A DNA stretch of 64,000 bases from Daphnia pulex (lineage: Eukaryota; Arthropoda; Branchiopoda; Diplostraca; Daphniidae), in the NCBI RefSeq assembly GCF_021134715.1, contig NC_060026.1, positions 12,887,001 through 12,951,000 on the forward strand, written 5' to 3'. Below the pieces are notes generated by a model that did no database searches, had not been told where the DNA came from, and saw only the letters and a list, made by a program, of their open reading frames with translations. A program made the translations under genes and the position numbers. Each line of letters starts with the position of its first letter. Positions within the stretch are counted from its first letter, which is position 1. Shown here one piece after another: positions 34,501 through 45,373 of the stretch.

Positions 34501-35073
34501 TAGACAAGTTCGGGATGCTGAGTTGCACAACCGCAAAATTAGGATCGTGCGCCAACGAGTTTTTGTAACGTTGTGGGGATAGTAGAAAGCGGGTTTTTTA
34601 TTATTTAAGCATAGAATTACTTATCTAATCTTAGAAATGTTCAGGATTATCGTTGTTTAGAACATTCTGCTTTTTATAGAGTAATTTGAAATGTATAATT
34701 CAGCTTAGTTTACCCATTAAAATTAAAGAAAGTCCAAGCCTGGGATGCTGTTTAGTCTTTTCTTGTGTTTTTTGACAGATCTGCTGACAAGTGACAAGCT
34801 CAAACACACAAGAAAAGACTAAACAGCATCCCAGGCTTGGACTTTCTTTAATTTTAATGGGTAAACTAAGCTGAATTATACATTTCAAATTACTCTATAA
34901 AAAGCAGAATGTTCTAAACAACGATAATCCTGAACATTTCTAAGATTAGATAAGTAATTCTATGCTTAAATAATAAAAAACCCGCTTTCTACTATCCCCA
35001 CAACGTTACAAAAACTCGTTGGCGCACGATCCTAATTTTGCGGTTGTGCAACTCAGCATCCCGAACTTGTCTA
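34501..35073. repeat. Perfect 268-bp inverted repeat with a 37-nt spacer
   Basis: Bases 34501-34768 are the exact reverse complement of 34806-35073; I checked every block and saw no mismatch. The spacer is 34769-34805. The left arm follows the A4GALT-like stop by 86 bp, so it is probably that gene's 3' UTR copied in inverted orientation. If transcribed through, the RNA would form a long perfect hairpin. An assembly fold-back is a real alternative. Confidence 0.95.
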
Positions 35074-35425
35074 TAGCTATTTAAATTTTAAGGAGTAAAA
35101 TTGATTAATTTGTAAAAAAAAATCGCGTCAATTTGTTTATTACGTATTGGAGTGTAATGTTCTACAGCCATAGGTTCAAGAATAGGCTAGAGGGCAACAA
35201 TTTTTCTAAAAATGTAACTTGAACCAAGTATATCCGGGAGGCAATAGAACACACGATCGTCTTCATCACCTCCAATAAACAACCGGTGCATAAATCTGAT
35301 GCCCGTAAGGCTGTAGAACTAAGTTACTTTCTTTACAATCTTAAAAAACGACAGTGTCTAGTGAGTTGAAGTAGTGTACAGTTTTATTTCCTAGCGGGAG
35401 ACCGTTTGTCAATATTCATTTCGAT

Positions 35426-37024
35426 ATGCGGTTACACGTCAATAAATTATTCAACAGCGCTCGTCTAGTGGCTCAATGGCGACTATTCAAGATCGCTCTA
35501 GTCTTGGTGGTGATTGGCGGCGTTTTCTACACAACGCAATCGGCTCTTACAAGAAACAGTGTCGAGAGTTCAGTTTCTTCTTTAATTCCAGCATCAGCAG
35601 TCATAGATATCTTCTTTAATAACCAAGTAAGTCAACTTAAACCTTCGATTTTACGTGTTTGTTATTTTGTTGAAGTCTATACAGTCAGTGTGTGCATATT
35701 ATACTTGTCCGGCTGTATTTTTGAAGGTCGTTTTTGGGTTGTAGCTCGAGGAAATTTAAGCCACTGAATCCCAACTATATAATTAACGAAATAAACTACT
35801 CTGTCTAAAAATGAATCTCGGGGTTGCATGCTGGACCTGTCATATCAGAGAATAGAAGCCCTCAGGATATTTAAGACGGTGGAGAAATGATTTTCTAAAC
35901 TATTAATTTGAATGCAGGATACCCCAGTGGAAGAAGAAATTGAAGAAGAAGAATTCCAAGAGGATGCCAATCGTTTGAAAATCATTTTGTACTGGAACGA
36001 ATGGGATTCCGTCATGGGAAATCAGCCGCTAATCGACGGATTATGTCCAGTCACTTCCTGCATCTTCACGCCGGATCGATCGCTATTAAATCACAGCCAC
36101 GTCGTTCTATTTTTCGCCAATAATGAAACGAAACTTAACGACGCCTTGCCCGAATATCGACAGCCTCACCAGCGGTTCGTCTTTGTGGCCCGCCACGCCA
36201 GCATCGAATTGGATAGTTTAATATCCGCACTAACCGAAGACGATCGCATCCGGTACAACTTCTTCAACTGGACCATGACGTACCGTCGTGACTCGGATAT
36301 TGTCTTCCGTGAATCCTTTGGAGCCATCAAAAATGCGCCGGAATTGATGGGTCGAGGGAGGAAAACTAAGAAAATGTTTTCACCGCTCCAGCTGATGAAG
36401 AGACCATCCGTCAGAGCTCGGGCCGTGTCCCGGATCGGTTCCAAAAAGAAACTGGTAGCTTGGTTCCCGAAACAATGCCACACTTCCGTCCGTCGGGAGG
36501 AATACGCCCGCCAATTGGGCCAGCACGTTCCGGTTGACGTTTACGGCCAGTGCGGCAATTTGTCGTGCGATTTCGAGTGTTACCAAAACAGTTTCAACAC
36601 GATCCGGGCCGACTACAAATTTTATTTGGCGTTCGAGGAGTTTTGGTGCGCCGATTACGTCACGCCCGAGTTTTACAAAGTGCTGGATTACGACACCGTG
36701 CCGATAGTTTTGGGCGGAGCCGATTACGAGGCTCTGGCGCCACCAAATTCCTTCATCAACGCGCTGGATTTCCCGTCGGCCGGAGCTTTGGGCCAGTACC
36801 TTTTGTTCCTGGACCGGAATCCGGAATTCTATTCGAAATATTTCGAATGGAAGAAAGACTACCAAGCGGTTCTCTCTCCCAAAAGTGGCTGGTGTGACTT
36901 GTGTCGAATGGCTCACGACGTCAGTTACAAGCCGAAAGTTTACAAAGACATCAAAAACTGGTGGATTGACGAAGTGAAATGTCAGAACGATTCGACGGGA
37001 ATTTTACCGCTCGTGAAAATGTGA
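35426..37024 (+). CDS. Alpha-1,3-fucosyltransferase A (GT10)
   Basis: Transfers fucose from GDP-fucose to N-glycan core or antenna GlcNAc in the Golgi. Exons 35426-35626 and 35918-37024; 435 residues. Cytosolic basic N terminus, signal-anchor helix (about 23-42), acidic stem rich in Glu, then the GT10 fold. Diagnostic blocks: NFFNWTMTYRRDSD in the donor-binding region, then YKFYLAFEEFWCADYVTPEF and VPIVLGGADYEALAPPNSFI near the C terminus. The basic insert KKMFSPLQLMKR between the two blocks is not in the neighbour. It is followed 1.1 kb later by a paralogue with the same exon 1/2 boundary. Confidence 0.93.
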
Positions 37025-38114
37025 ACATAAATACATTATTCTATTCATTGTCTTATTTAAAATTGTATTTTCTTTAATTCAGTCGTTTTAAATCTCAAAA
37101 AAGGAAAACTTTGTTGGTCCATTTTCGTTTAGGCCGTTTTGAAAAATGAAACTTAAAATTTGCCTAGGGGTTCAAGTTTCCCAATATTTAGGGGAAATGA
37201 TTGACAGTCTTATTAAAGAAACACGAGATATTTTTTTAATGAGATTCACTCCCATTGACAGACTATTAAATACCGACAGAAGTGCATTAAATGAAATGTC
37301 GGATAACCTTGGGATGACGTGGAAAAGGATATTTACGGAAAATACTGGCACGGGGTTATTATGAAAACGAATTAACCTTTACTCTATTTTACCTGTCCCA
37401 ACCTCCATTGAACGCCCATTGTGATGAACTGATTCGGTTGTTTCTTACCTAAGAAAAAATCAAATAGACTCTAGTGCCTGTCCGGCTTTGTGCGGAGATC
37501 GTTTGAAGCCTATCCTGTTCTAATTCGTTTAAGTTTATTGCATTTCCATTGCAGGATCGACAACAGAAAAGTTATTTTTTTTTCGTGTAGTTTATTTTTA
37601 CGTAATGATTTAGTTCTCTTTGTCCCAAGTGTAGAAAAATGGCGTTGTTACAGTCTTCCCCATTCAAAAAGCTTTTCTTTCAAACACAATTTTTGAGTGC
37701 AAAAATGGTTTTTAAACAGCGAAATTGTAGCTGATAGATCGACAAAGAAGGTAAAGCCATCCTTTTGGACTTGTAATGGTTTGCGGTAAACTTTAAAATC
37801 TTATTAGACAACGTAACATCCAATTTCTAGGTAGATTTTTAAAAGACACTTTTAGTGTGGTTCGCTTTCTTGCTTCCGTGGCACTTTCCATCTTGTCTCA
37901 AAGTACTTTTTCGTTAGTGCCGCATTAGCGTGGCAGTTAACGTTCCGCTAGAAGACTGACGTAAGGAAATTTTGAAGTAGTCCATTCAAATTGTATCCTT
38001 TTCCATCAGCTTTTCTCTAACTTTTCTAAGTAATCGCAGTTAAAAGTCGTATTTAGTATTAGCTCATAGTTTTTCATCGTTGTGTGATCGAAGAGCTTTA
38101 TTATTTGTGCCAGG
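37025..38114. other. Spacer between the two fucosyltransferase genes
   Basis: No gene supported. Short ORFs at 37146-37364 and 37490-37696 lack family resemblance. It must hold gene A's 3' UTR and gene B's promoter. Confidence 0.5.
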
Positions 38115-39456
38115 ATGGGCTCTAGAAGCATCCTGGAACGTGGCACAATGAGGAAAAATGCGTTGATCAAACTTAACTTTGCTACTTTTGTCATCTTTGT
38201 AACCGCGTGCCTCCTCTTGTTGATTTATCATCAAAATGTCGACAAGAAATCAAATGTTTTTACTTATCCCAGTCGTGTGTTTCACACCGACGAATCTCAG
38301 GTTTGCTCTTTAATTCAAATAAAATTATTGGCTGATTATTGAAATCATCTGAATTTTTGCTGCAGGATTTAAAAGAGGATCGCTACGATTACAATGATCT
38401 AACACCAGTTGTAAATTCATCAGACAAACCACCACTGAAAATCATTTTACTGTGGAACGCAATGACTCCGGAGCTCTCCAACAATCCGTTCATCACATTC
38501 AACTGTCCCGTCACTTCCTGCCTATTCACGGCCGACATGTCGCTCCTCCGGCAAAGTGAAGTCGTCCTCCTCCGCATCGACACGTTGGAAGACATGCCGT
38601 TGAACCGCCAACCGCATCAGCGTTTCGTTTTCCTTCACATCGAATCGCCAATCAGCACCAAATTTTCCATCATGGACAACCCCCGTTTTCGCTACAATTA
38701 CTTCAACTGGACGATGACCTACAGGCGTGACTCGGACGTCTTTCTCCGGGATTATTACGGCTCTGTCGTTAACAAGTATACTCACTATTTCACTATCATT
38801 TTTGTTTCTCTTTTAAATTTGATCATCAATATTATATCAATAGGACGAAATTGGCGAACGATCCGGACGGGGATGCGGAACTGGCCGCAATTATCCGAGG
38901 GAAAAGCAAGTTGGTTACTTGGTTCGTGAGCCACTGTTCCACACAAATCCGGAGAGAAGAGTACGCCCGCCAGCTGGGCCAGTATGTCCCCGTCGACATA
39001 TTTGGCAACTGCTCGAGTGAATGCCCGTACGATTGCTATGCCATGTTGCGCGCCGAATACAAGTTCTACCTGGCGTTCGAAAATTCTTGGTGTCCCGATT
39101 ACGTCACGGAGAAATTCACCAGGCCCTTGTTTCACGACGCCGTCCCGATCGTCCTCGGCGGCGCCGATTACAGTCATTTCGGGCCGCCTCATTCTTACAT
39201 CAACGCCAGAGATTTCGCTTCTCCCAAAGCCCTGGCGGATTATCTAATCTTGTTGAACAATTCCGACACGCTGTACGCCAGTTATTTTGACTGGAAAAAA
39301 GATTTCAGAGTCGTCAAGACTGACATGTCGGGTTGGTGTGACTTGTGCCAATTGGCTCACAACGAGAGTCTACCGTCCAAAGTTTATCCGGATATTAAAC
39401 GGTGGTGGATGTTGGACGAATCGGAATGCGAGTATAATTCAACCAAATATTTTTAA
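38115..39456 (+). CDS. Alpha-1,3-fucosyltransferase B (GT10), tandem paralogue
   Basis: Same role as gene A. Exons 38115-38300, 38366-38775, 38844-39456; 402 residues. Signal-anchor helix at about 20-38, short stem, then NYFNWTMTYRRDSD, EYKFYLAFENSWCPDYVTEK and VPIVLGGADYSHFGPPHSYI. YVTEK is the classical GT10 form, whereas gene A has YVTPE. Gene B has an extra intron inside the catalytic domain that gene A lacks, and a shorter stem. The shared first intron position and blocks show a tandem duplication, followed by intron gain or loss. Acceptor preference may differ. Confidence 0.93.
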
Positions 39457-39751
39457 AGAATTTGTTGTTGATATTTGTAAAGGGAGCGTGCTGGAAACTT
39501 TTTTGTAATCAGTAATAAATACATTTCGTTTCAGAAAAATTGCGAAGAGAGATTAATAACCTCTCCAGTGAAATAAATTAAATATTAAAATATGATATAC
39601 TGTAGCCTATGTTTAAATTCATTCAAATTAAATAATTCTACTCACATAAGTTGTTGGGTAAAACCACGATGTATTTTTTTCTAATTTTAAACAAGGACTT
39701 TTCTTTGACAAGGACTTAGAATAAAAACAAAATCAGAAGATTTTTAAGGGT

Positions 39752-40130
39752 TACAGTGGGGTCCAATCGTCGCCCAAGCCAAAGCTGGTTCGACTCTTGC
39801 ATGGACCCAGGTTGGCATATATCGTCAGAGGTCAGAGATCCAGCTTCGGAGAAGGTAATAAGCTACGAACGGCTATCAATGTTTGATTACTTACATTTTT
39901 TGTTTAAGTCCGCTCTAATGTGCAACGGCCACGTCGTGCAAAAATATTGATTACTTAAACGCGTAAATTTAATTTCTCTTAGAAGAAACAAAAATATATA
40001 AATAACTTTGTTTAGAATCATAATCATTTACTATATGAACAAGGCTGTGCCGATCCAAATTTCGCTGGCGATTACGAGACGACTTGTGGCATTTTTCAGG
40101 AAATGGATTAATATACCTACATGACTAGCT
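39752..40130 (+). pseudogene. Relic of a trypsin-family gene tail (last two exons)
   Basis: 39752-39853 resembles the Ser195 exon of the protease at 63461-63545 (reading cagtgg-gtccaatcgtcgcccaa, with a base lost in the GG run, then TAWTQVGI and SSFGEG), with a gtaata donor kept. 40044-40128 resembles the final exon (GCADPNFAGD, then VAFFRKWIN and a terminal TYM), with a small deletion and substitutions. Its orientation is opposite to the intact gene, as expected from the inverted duplication. Frameshifted, so not functional. Confidence 0.85.
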
Positions 40131-40352
40131 AGCTAGCTAGCTCTATTCAGACGGAGCAACAAGTTTCGAAAGATTGCTTTTATTGGTCAATATTATAGAT
40201 GAGCATTGTATTTGTAATGGAAACAGGTATTCAATGTGCAATTCCATAGGCTATATGCGATTTCTTATTGGTGCTCAATATTAAATGAAAATGATGGCGA
40301 AAAAAAAAACAAAATAAATATTCGGTTGATTGTTTAAAAACAAGATGATGAG
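40131..40352. other. 3' flank of the small peptide gene, duplicated
   Basis: Reverse complement matches 62947 to about 63180 with many small differences (agcaccaataagaa, gcatattgaatacct). Part of the inverted segmental duplication. Includes a short (gcta)n run near 40130. Confidence 0.7.
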
Positions 40353-40661
40353 TCAACCAAAAAGCCAACGGGAGAATCTGGAACTCATCCTGCCAGCAGG
40401 CTCAGCAGCACGACTCAATCGAACTAGACGGTAGTTAACGACGATGCTGGGCAGAGTTTCCGCGTAGTCCCAAATCTCGTGCTCATCGTTCTGGGCTTCG
40501 GTCAACAAAAATACGCCAGCGACAACCAACACGACAAGTACAAGAATTCCCTGTTGAATCAGAACATTTACAATTTAATAAAACTCTGCTGCTCTTTACT
40601 CTTTTAAAAGTAGTGATAATTATTTTGCATGGCTAAGCAAAAATATTACCTTATTGCTCAT
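40353..40661 (-). CDS. Small secreted peptide ending FSRWLFG, copy 1
   Basis: Two exons, 40661-40650 (MSNK) and 40550-40353, giving 69 residues. A signal peptide of about 23 residues (hydrophobic ILVLVVLVVAGVFLL) is followed by a mature part of about 45 residues with conserved blocks IWDY, IVVNYRLVRLSRAAEPA and SRFSRWLFG at the very end. No Cys. A TATA box lies 110 bp upstream. The paralogue at 62667-62946 shares exon structure and most mature residues. I recognise no known family. A C-terminal Gly after Phe would allow amidation if a secretory amidating enzyme acts, which suggests a peptide hormone or effector, but this is inference. Confidence 0.75.
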
Positions 40662-40770
40662 GATGAATCAAATCTTTTTTTGTCTTTTCTCTTATCTTCA
40701 GTTGCTGGCCTACTTATTTGCTCTTTGACAGTCGGATGGTGTTTGATGCCAAATAGCTTATCGAGCTTCG

Positions 40771-40778
40771 TATTTATA
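40771..40778 (-). promoter_or_regulatory. TATA box of small peptide gene copy 1
   Basis: Minus-strand TATAAATA, 110 bp upstream of the ATG. The same box with the same following bases (cgaagctc) precedes the paralogue at 62564. Confidence 0.7.
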
Positions 40779-42108
40779 CTATCTACCCGTTCGTACTGTA
40801 TACCATCTAGAAGCACCCGATGCGTAATTCGACCCACAACTCCGGAATTTTCTAGCTCTGGCTAAAGGACGACGCTTGGGTTTTCCCATAGCCACAAATA
40901 GCTAGCAAAGTAGTATAGTAGCATACATGAATGAAACTCCGTACCAGAGGTAAACCATTTTATGCGTATCATGGTGGTCAGGCGGTGCATACTGCTTTTC
41001 GCTAGCTGCTGGAGGGTGTGGTGCTTTCGTTCTTCACGACTCGAAACTCGCCAGCTGAATCTGGTTCATGTTTGGCTTTGATAAAACCTGTTTATTTTAT
41101 TTTTTATCAGGCAATGATTCACGTGTTTTATATTCTCACTCAATTTCCTGTTGTCTGTACTTCATACGTATCTATCTACTCTTCCTTCAGTCATGGATTT
41201 TCCCGAAAAATACCTTTGAGATAACTTGGGTGTAGGCTGCAAACTGCAAGCTATAAGCAACGAGTTTGATCCGCACATCACTGTTTTATTGAAATGGTAA
41301 CTCAACAACAGGCGCCAATTCAAAGGCCCGGGAAAGCTGAAGGAAGTAGGATTTTTTCAAAGCAATTTCATCAACATTTTTTTCTATGTCCTTGAAGCGT
41401 CTCTAAATTATGCCATTCGTCGAGGTAAGGGGTCGTTAATTTTCCGACGGGATACAAAAAAAGGGGGGGTGTCAAATGTGACGTAACAGAGGTTTGGGTC
41501 AAAACTTTTCTTATTTTGTTTTTAACACTTAAAAAAAATATGTTGCTTTTGTGATGTCATTTTCCTGGAACGCGTTTTGCCTTTGTGATAAAATATGACG
41601 GGGGGGGGGGACACAATTGCCCAATTCAGTCAAACTTCACTAGAGAAAGTGTCGTCAACGTGAAAAGATGTGCAAAGTTGGGAAGTTGTTCATTTAACCG
41701 ATACGGCTGTTAGTTAATTTATCATTTACAAACTATGATGTTTCTAATAAAATGTCCGTCTGTCGTAGACCAACAGTGAAGTTATCCATAGTCACTTCGT
41801 TAATGTGAAATCTCAAATGCCAACCGTTTCGAGTAAAAATCGCATGGGCAGCCATTGTGGATGGACACGGATCACAGATAACACGACAAGCCTTCAAATA
41901 CATCCGTAAGAATTATCCCATTAAAAGTGAAAAAAAAAAATGCTACGAGTTAGCCTATTTTGATTGTTTTATCGAAACCACTTTGTTGTCAGTGTATTTT
42001 GCTTGGGAAAATTTTACGGGATGTCGTGTTATTTTCACTAAGATTATTGCTGCTTGTAATTTTATATTGTCACATTTGGTTCAGTCACTTGACTAGAAAT
42101 AGGTCGGC
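40779..42108. other. Flank of peptide gene copy 1, duplicated intergenic DNA
   Basis: Reverse complement of this stretch aligns piecemeal with 60430-62560, except that the 807-bp repeat (61311-62116) is absent here. Contains a G-run near 41600. No further gene seen. Confidence 0.6.
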
Positions 42109-42340
42109 ACCATTTTGATGTCATTCGATCCAATCCATTGCTGGAAATCTATCGAAATTTGAACGTAATAAATGGTGTACCCTTTTCTTTGGCATGGAAG
42201 TTGCAGTAAACGGTTTCCACCGATGTGTTTCCCATCACAGAAAATAGCCCGTTTGTTTTGTATCCGATTTGTTGCAGATCAGAACAGGATGTAGGAATTT
42301 TACCAATGTCCACTATTTCGCTCGTTCTAGCTGTTAGTAA
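42109..42340 (-). pseudogene. Truncated copy of the C1q gene tail lacking the C1q domain
   Basis: The minus strand repeats the penultimate exon of the C1q gene at 58123-60426 (SCSDLQQIGYKTNGLFSVMG, then TVYCNFHAKEK; exon about 42329-42180). It then has the first codons of the C1q exon (QQWIGSNDIK...PTYF), where the sequence jumps to 3' UTR sequence. About 430 bp, essentially the whole C1q domain, are missing, and TAG follows PTYF. The acceptor before the exon is kept. Part of the inverted duplication. Confidence 0.85.
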
Positions 42341-45280
42341 AAAAAAGGGGGTAGGGCCTAATACATTTTCATACATCCTCCCATGTTTTGTTTAAATGCC
42401 TTTCAAGTCCGTCCTGTATTTTCTCTTATTTGATTAAAGTAGTAAAGTTACATAGCCAAAAAAGCCTTTTTAATGCGCTTTTGAACTTTGGTTTCAAGGT
42501 GACTTTTCCCAACATCCTGTGGTGCTGAAAATGATCGGCATTTTGGTTTGCTACTTTGCTTCTTTATTTTCCTATATACTCCATTCCCCCGTTTTGACTG
42601 GAACAAAAAGAGGCGGAATCCCCGCATAAAGATGAAAAGGCCCGACTCCCGTATTTCTAGTATAGTGTTGTCTTTCTTTTCTGCCGTTCATATCTTCTCC
42701 TCTTTTCCAATCAGCAGCCGCATTTATCGAAGCAAAAATTCTATCCTCATGGAAGGTTTGTCCATTTATTTTCGAATTGAAATTTGTTTGTATCAAATGG
42801 TTTGTTTGTCATTCAAAACGTCAAGGTTAAGGGTAAATGTCTCCCCTTCATCGCTCATAATTAAATGTGAAATCCAACAGCAATTGTATAAGATTCATGA
42901 TAAACCGATGCGATTCCGAAATCTTGACCGTTGGCATCAGATAAGCTTGATGGAAACGTAACATGCCAATATTGAACGCAACGACGATGATTGTTTAAAC
43001 TTTCTTGCCATTGACTTAATATTCCAGGTGGGTATACAGGAAGCCCCCAGAATAAGTATATAAGGTCTGACTACTCATTTCTCCGACGAGAATCTCTATA
43101 TCGCATAGACCAGTTGCGTGAATATACGTAAAAGATCAGCATACCATTTATAGGTCGAAAAATTGTATGATTCATAATGTTTGCATCACAATTACTTTAG
43201 ATATACAGTGCCAAGCTTTGTTAGCAACCATTGCCTTTAAATCCTAATCCAGCCAATGTTTGAATGCTGCTCCTGTACGCAGCCTGGCATAGTATAAACA
43301 TGCATGGTATAGAGATGTAGTGGGAATTAACTGTGTATCTCTTCTACGGGGGGTATAGTCTTGAACTTTTTGAAAAACTGAGTGGTATGGTGACTGAGTG
43401 GCTTGATGATGGCCAGTCATAAAACACTCTGGGCCCAGGTGAATTAGATTCCTATGGAACACTTCCGTAATTGCATTTTCATTACCTGCAGATTTATCCC
43501 CTGCTCCTTGCTTTTCTTGTAAACATATTCCTTTTTTTAGGAAACTAAAAATTTTCGTTTGTCCACAATCCGTCACAATCTCTCGTGCCGGTCATTTACA
43601 GCGGTAGCACTCGAGTAAAACGGTCAAACAAGTCAGTCCCACGTCTTACAGTAATAATCGATCTGGCTTATTGTTTACCTTGAACTGATGTTTATCTCAA
43701 GTTGTTTTCTGTTAAATGCTGCAGTGTAGATGTGTGAGTAAGAGTTAGACATGCATAGTTAACTGGTTATATTATATCGAAAGGTTACCGGTAGCAGGAA
43801 TCGAAATCGGGACCTTTCTTGTCATCACAAGATTCCATAACCATTTTAGCATGATCATACCATCCCATAATTGCACATCCGGTTTGAACTATATCCGGAA
43901 ACTTTAGGGAATTTTTACCCTGTTCTAATCTTACCTATTTGGCATGGTTCTACTAATTGGTATAACTTCTGCTGTCACGCTGGAGTCTCGTGTTTCAATT
44001 CAGTTTTGGACGTAAGAATAAAATTTTTCAGAGAGTAGAAATGTGTCATGCATTGCAGTTATACGTAATATCTTAGCAACCTATTGTCCTGGTATTGTGA
44101 ATGGTCTCATGTTAACGTATTGTTGCATTTTTCCAAGTGGCAAAATATAGCTGTAGTCACGGTTGAATAACTTATTCAACATGAAAGGATCCTCCGCTAA
44201 CGCACATTTCGTTACTATTCATCATATGGTGAGCGATGCTGATTCGGGTAACGACTTCTGCTCAGAAAAAATTAATTAATTCAATTCTGTTCATTTCATA
44301 CTGATGCGGAAGGCGATCGAATCGTTGAATGGAGAAAGCGGCAATCGACAAAGGATTTCCTGTCATGGTAATTTCTAATTTGCCTGTTTTTTTTTTCTTC
44401 TCGATTATAGGGACTTTTAGATTTTAGACGGCAATGCACGAATCAAATTATTAACAGATTATTGCTTGACCAGGAAACTTGATTATGGGAGTATCTTGAA
44501 AATTATAGTGTGGAAGTGGATAGGATAAAGTCATCAAGAAAATGAATTAACGGAAATTTAGTTTCAAGAGAAGGACGACATCCGGAAGAATCCTCAATCC
44601 AACTTGTATTGTTATTGGCTGCAGTTGAGGCACTGTTGCTATGAGGTACGTGCGTCACTCTGGCTTCTGTGCAACATATGTGTTCGATAAGATCATCAAC
44701 AGTTTTTTTTTAATTTCGATTCAGTTTATCTAGCTTCTTCCAAAAAACACAAAGCGCCTATGCGTGCTCATACAGTAAACTGTGCGTGCGATACAGATCT
44801 CCGATGGTATCTACATCAAATTGCGTGTTGAAAACACCTGCTTGTTATTGAAGGGGAGCATACAAAGTTCCGTTTCCCATCGTTTTCTGTTTCCAACCGG
44901 ATCTTTTGTTGCATAACAAACTGGGTTACAGAGTATCTGTATTTCGTTTAGTCCCCAAGTTATTTTTTTAAATGTTGTTGTTGTTGCATCATAGCAAGTG
45001 TTCATAAAAGCTGCTCAGCGTCATTGCTGGTTAGTCCCAATGTCCCAATGCACCCTTCTGTTTTTGAAACGAACGTTTCCTATCGCAGCAATCTTCATCG
45101 CATGTTTACAGAGAAGTTGCGCCATATCCCTGTCACAATTTATAAAGAAACGGTTCAATAATCCCAAAACGAAACGACATGTGCATTGTTGACAACGGGT
45201 GACAATATTTAAAAAAAATAAATAAATAAAATGGTTAGGATACCTAACCATATCATCAGAACAACTGTGAGAAAATTTCG
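42341..45280. other. 2.9-kb intergenic stretch
   Basis: No gene supported. A 110-codon minus ORF at 43244-43576 has no recognisable domain. About 43793-43868 looks like a decayed tRNA or tRNA-derived repeat on the minus strand (T-arm-like GATTTCGATTCC). Confidence 0.4.
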
Positions 45281-45288
45281 TATAAAAA
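45281..45288 (+). promoter_or_regulatory. TATA box of trypsin-like gene 1
   Basis: TATAAAAA, 93 bp upstream of the ATG at 45374, followed about 30 bp later by an initiator-like atcatcagt. Confidence 0.65.
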
Positions 45289-45373
45289 AGCTCATTTTAT
45301 TAACGTGATCATCAGTTGAGAGCCATCGCTATTACTTGACACTCGTCCCGCTCAGCAATATACGTCGTCCACG

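Noticed and set aside
34700-34888. 62-codon ORF across the palindrome centre
   Set aside because: Produced by reading the inverted repeat through its spacer; no signal of coding.
36380-36916. 178-codon minus-strand ORF
   Set aside because: Antisense to the catalytic part of fucosyltransferase A.
43244-43576. 110-codon minus ORF
   Set aside because: No domain, no splice context and no paralogue in the window; left unannotated, though not disproved.
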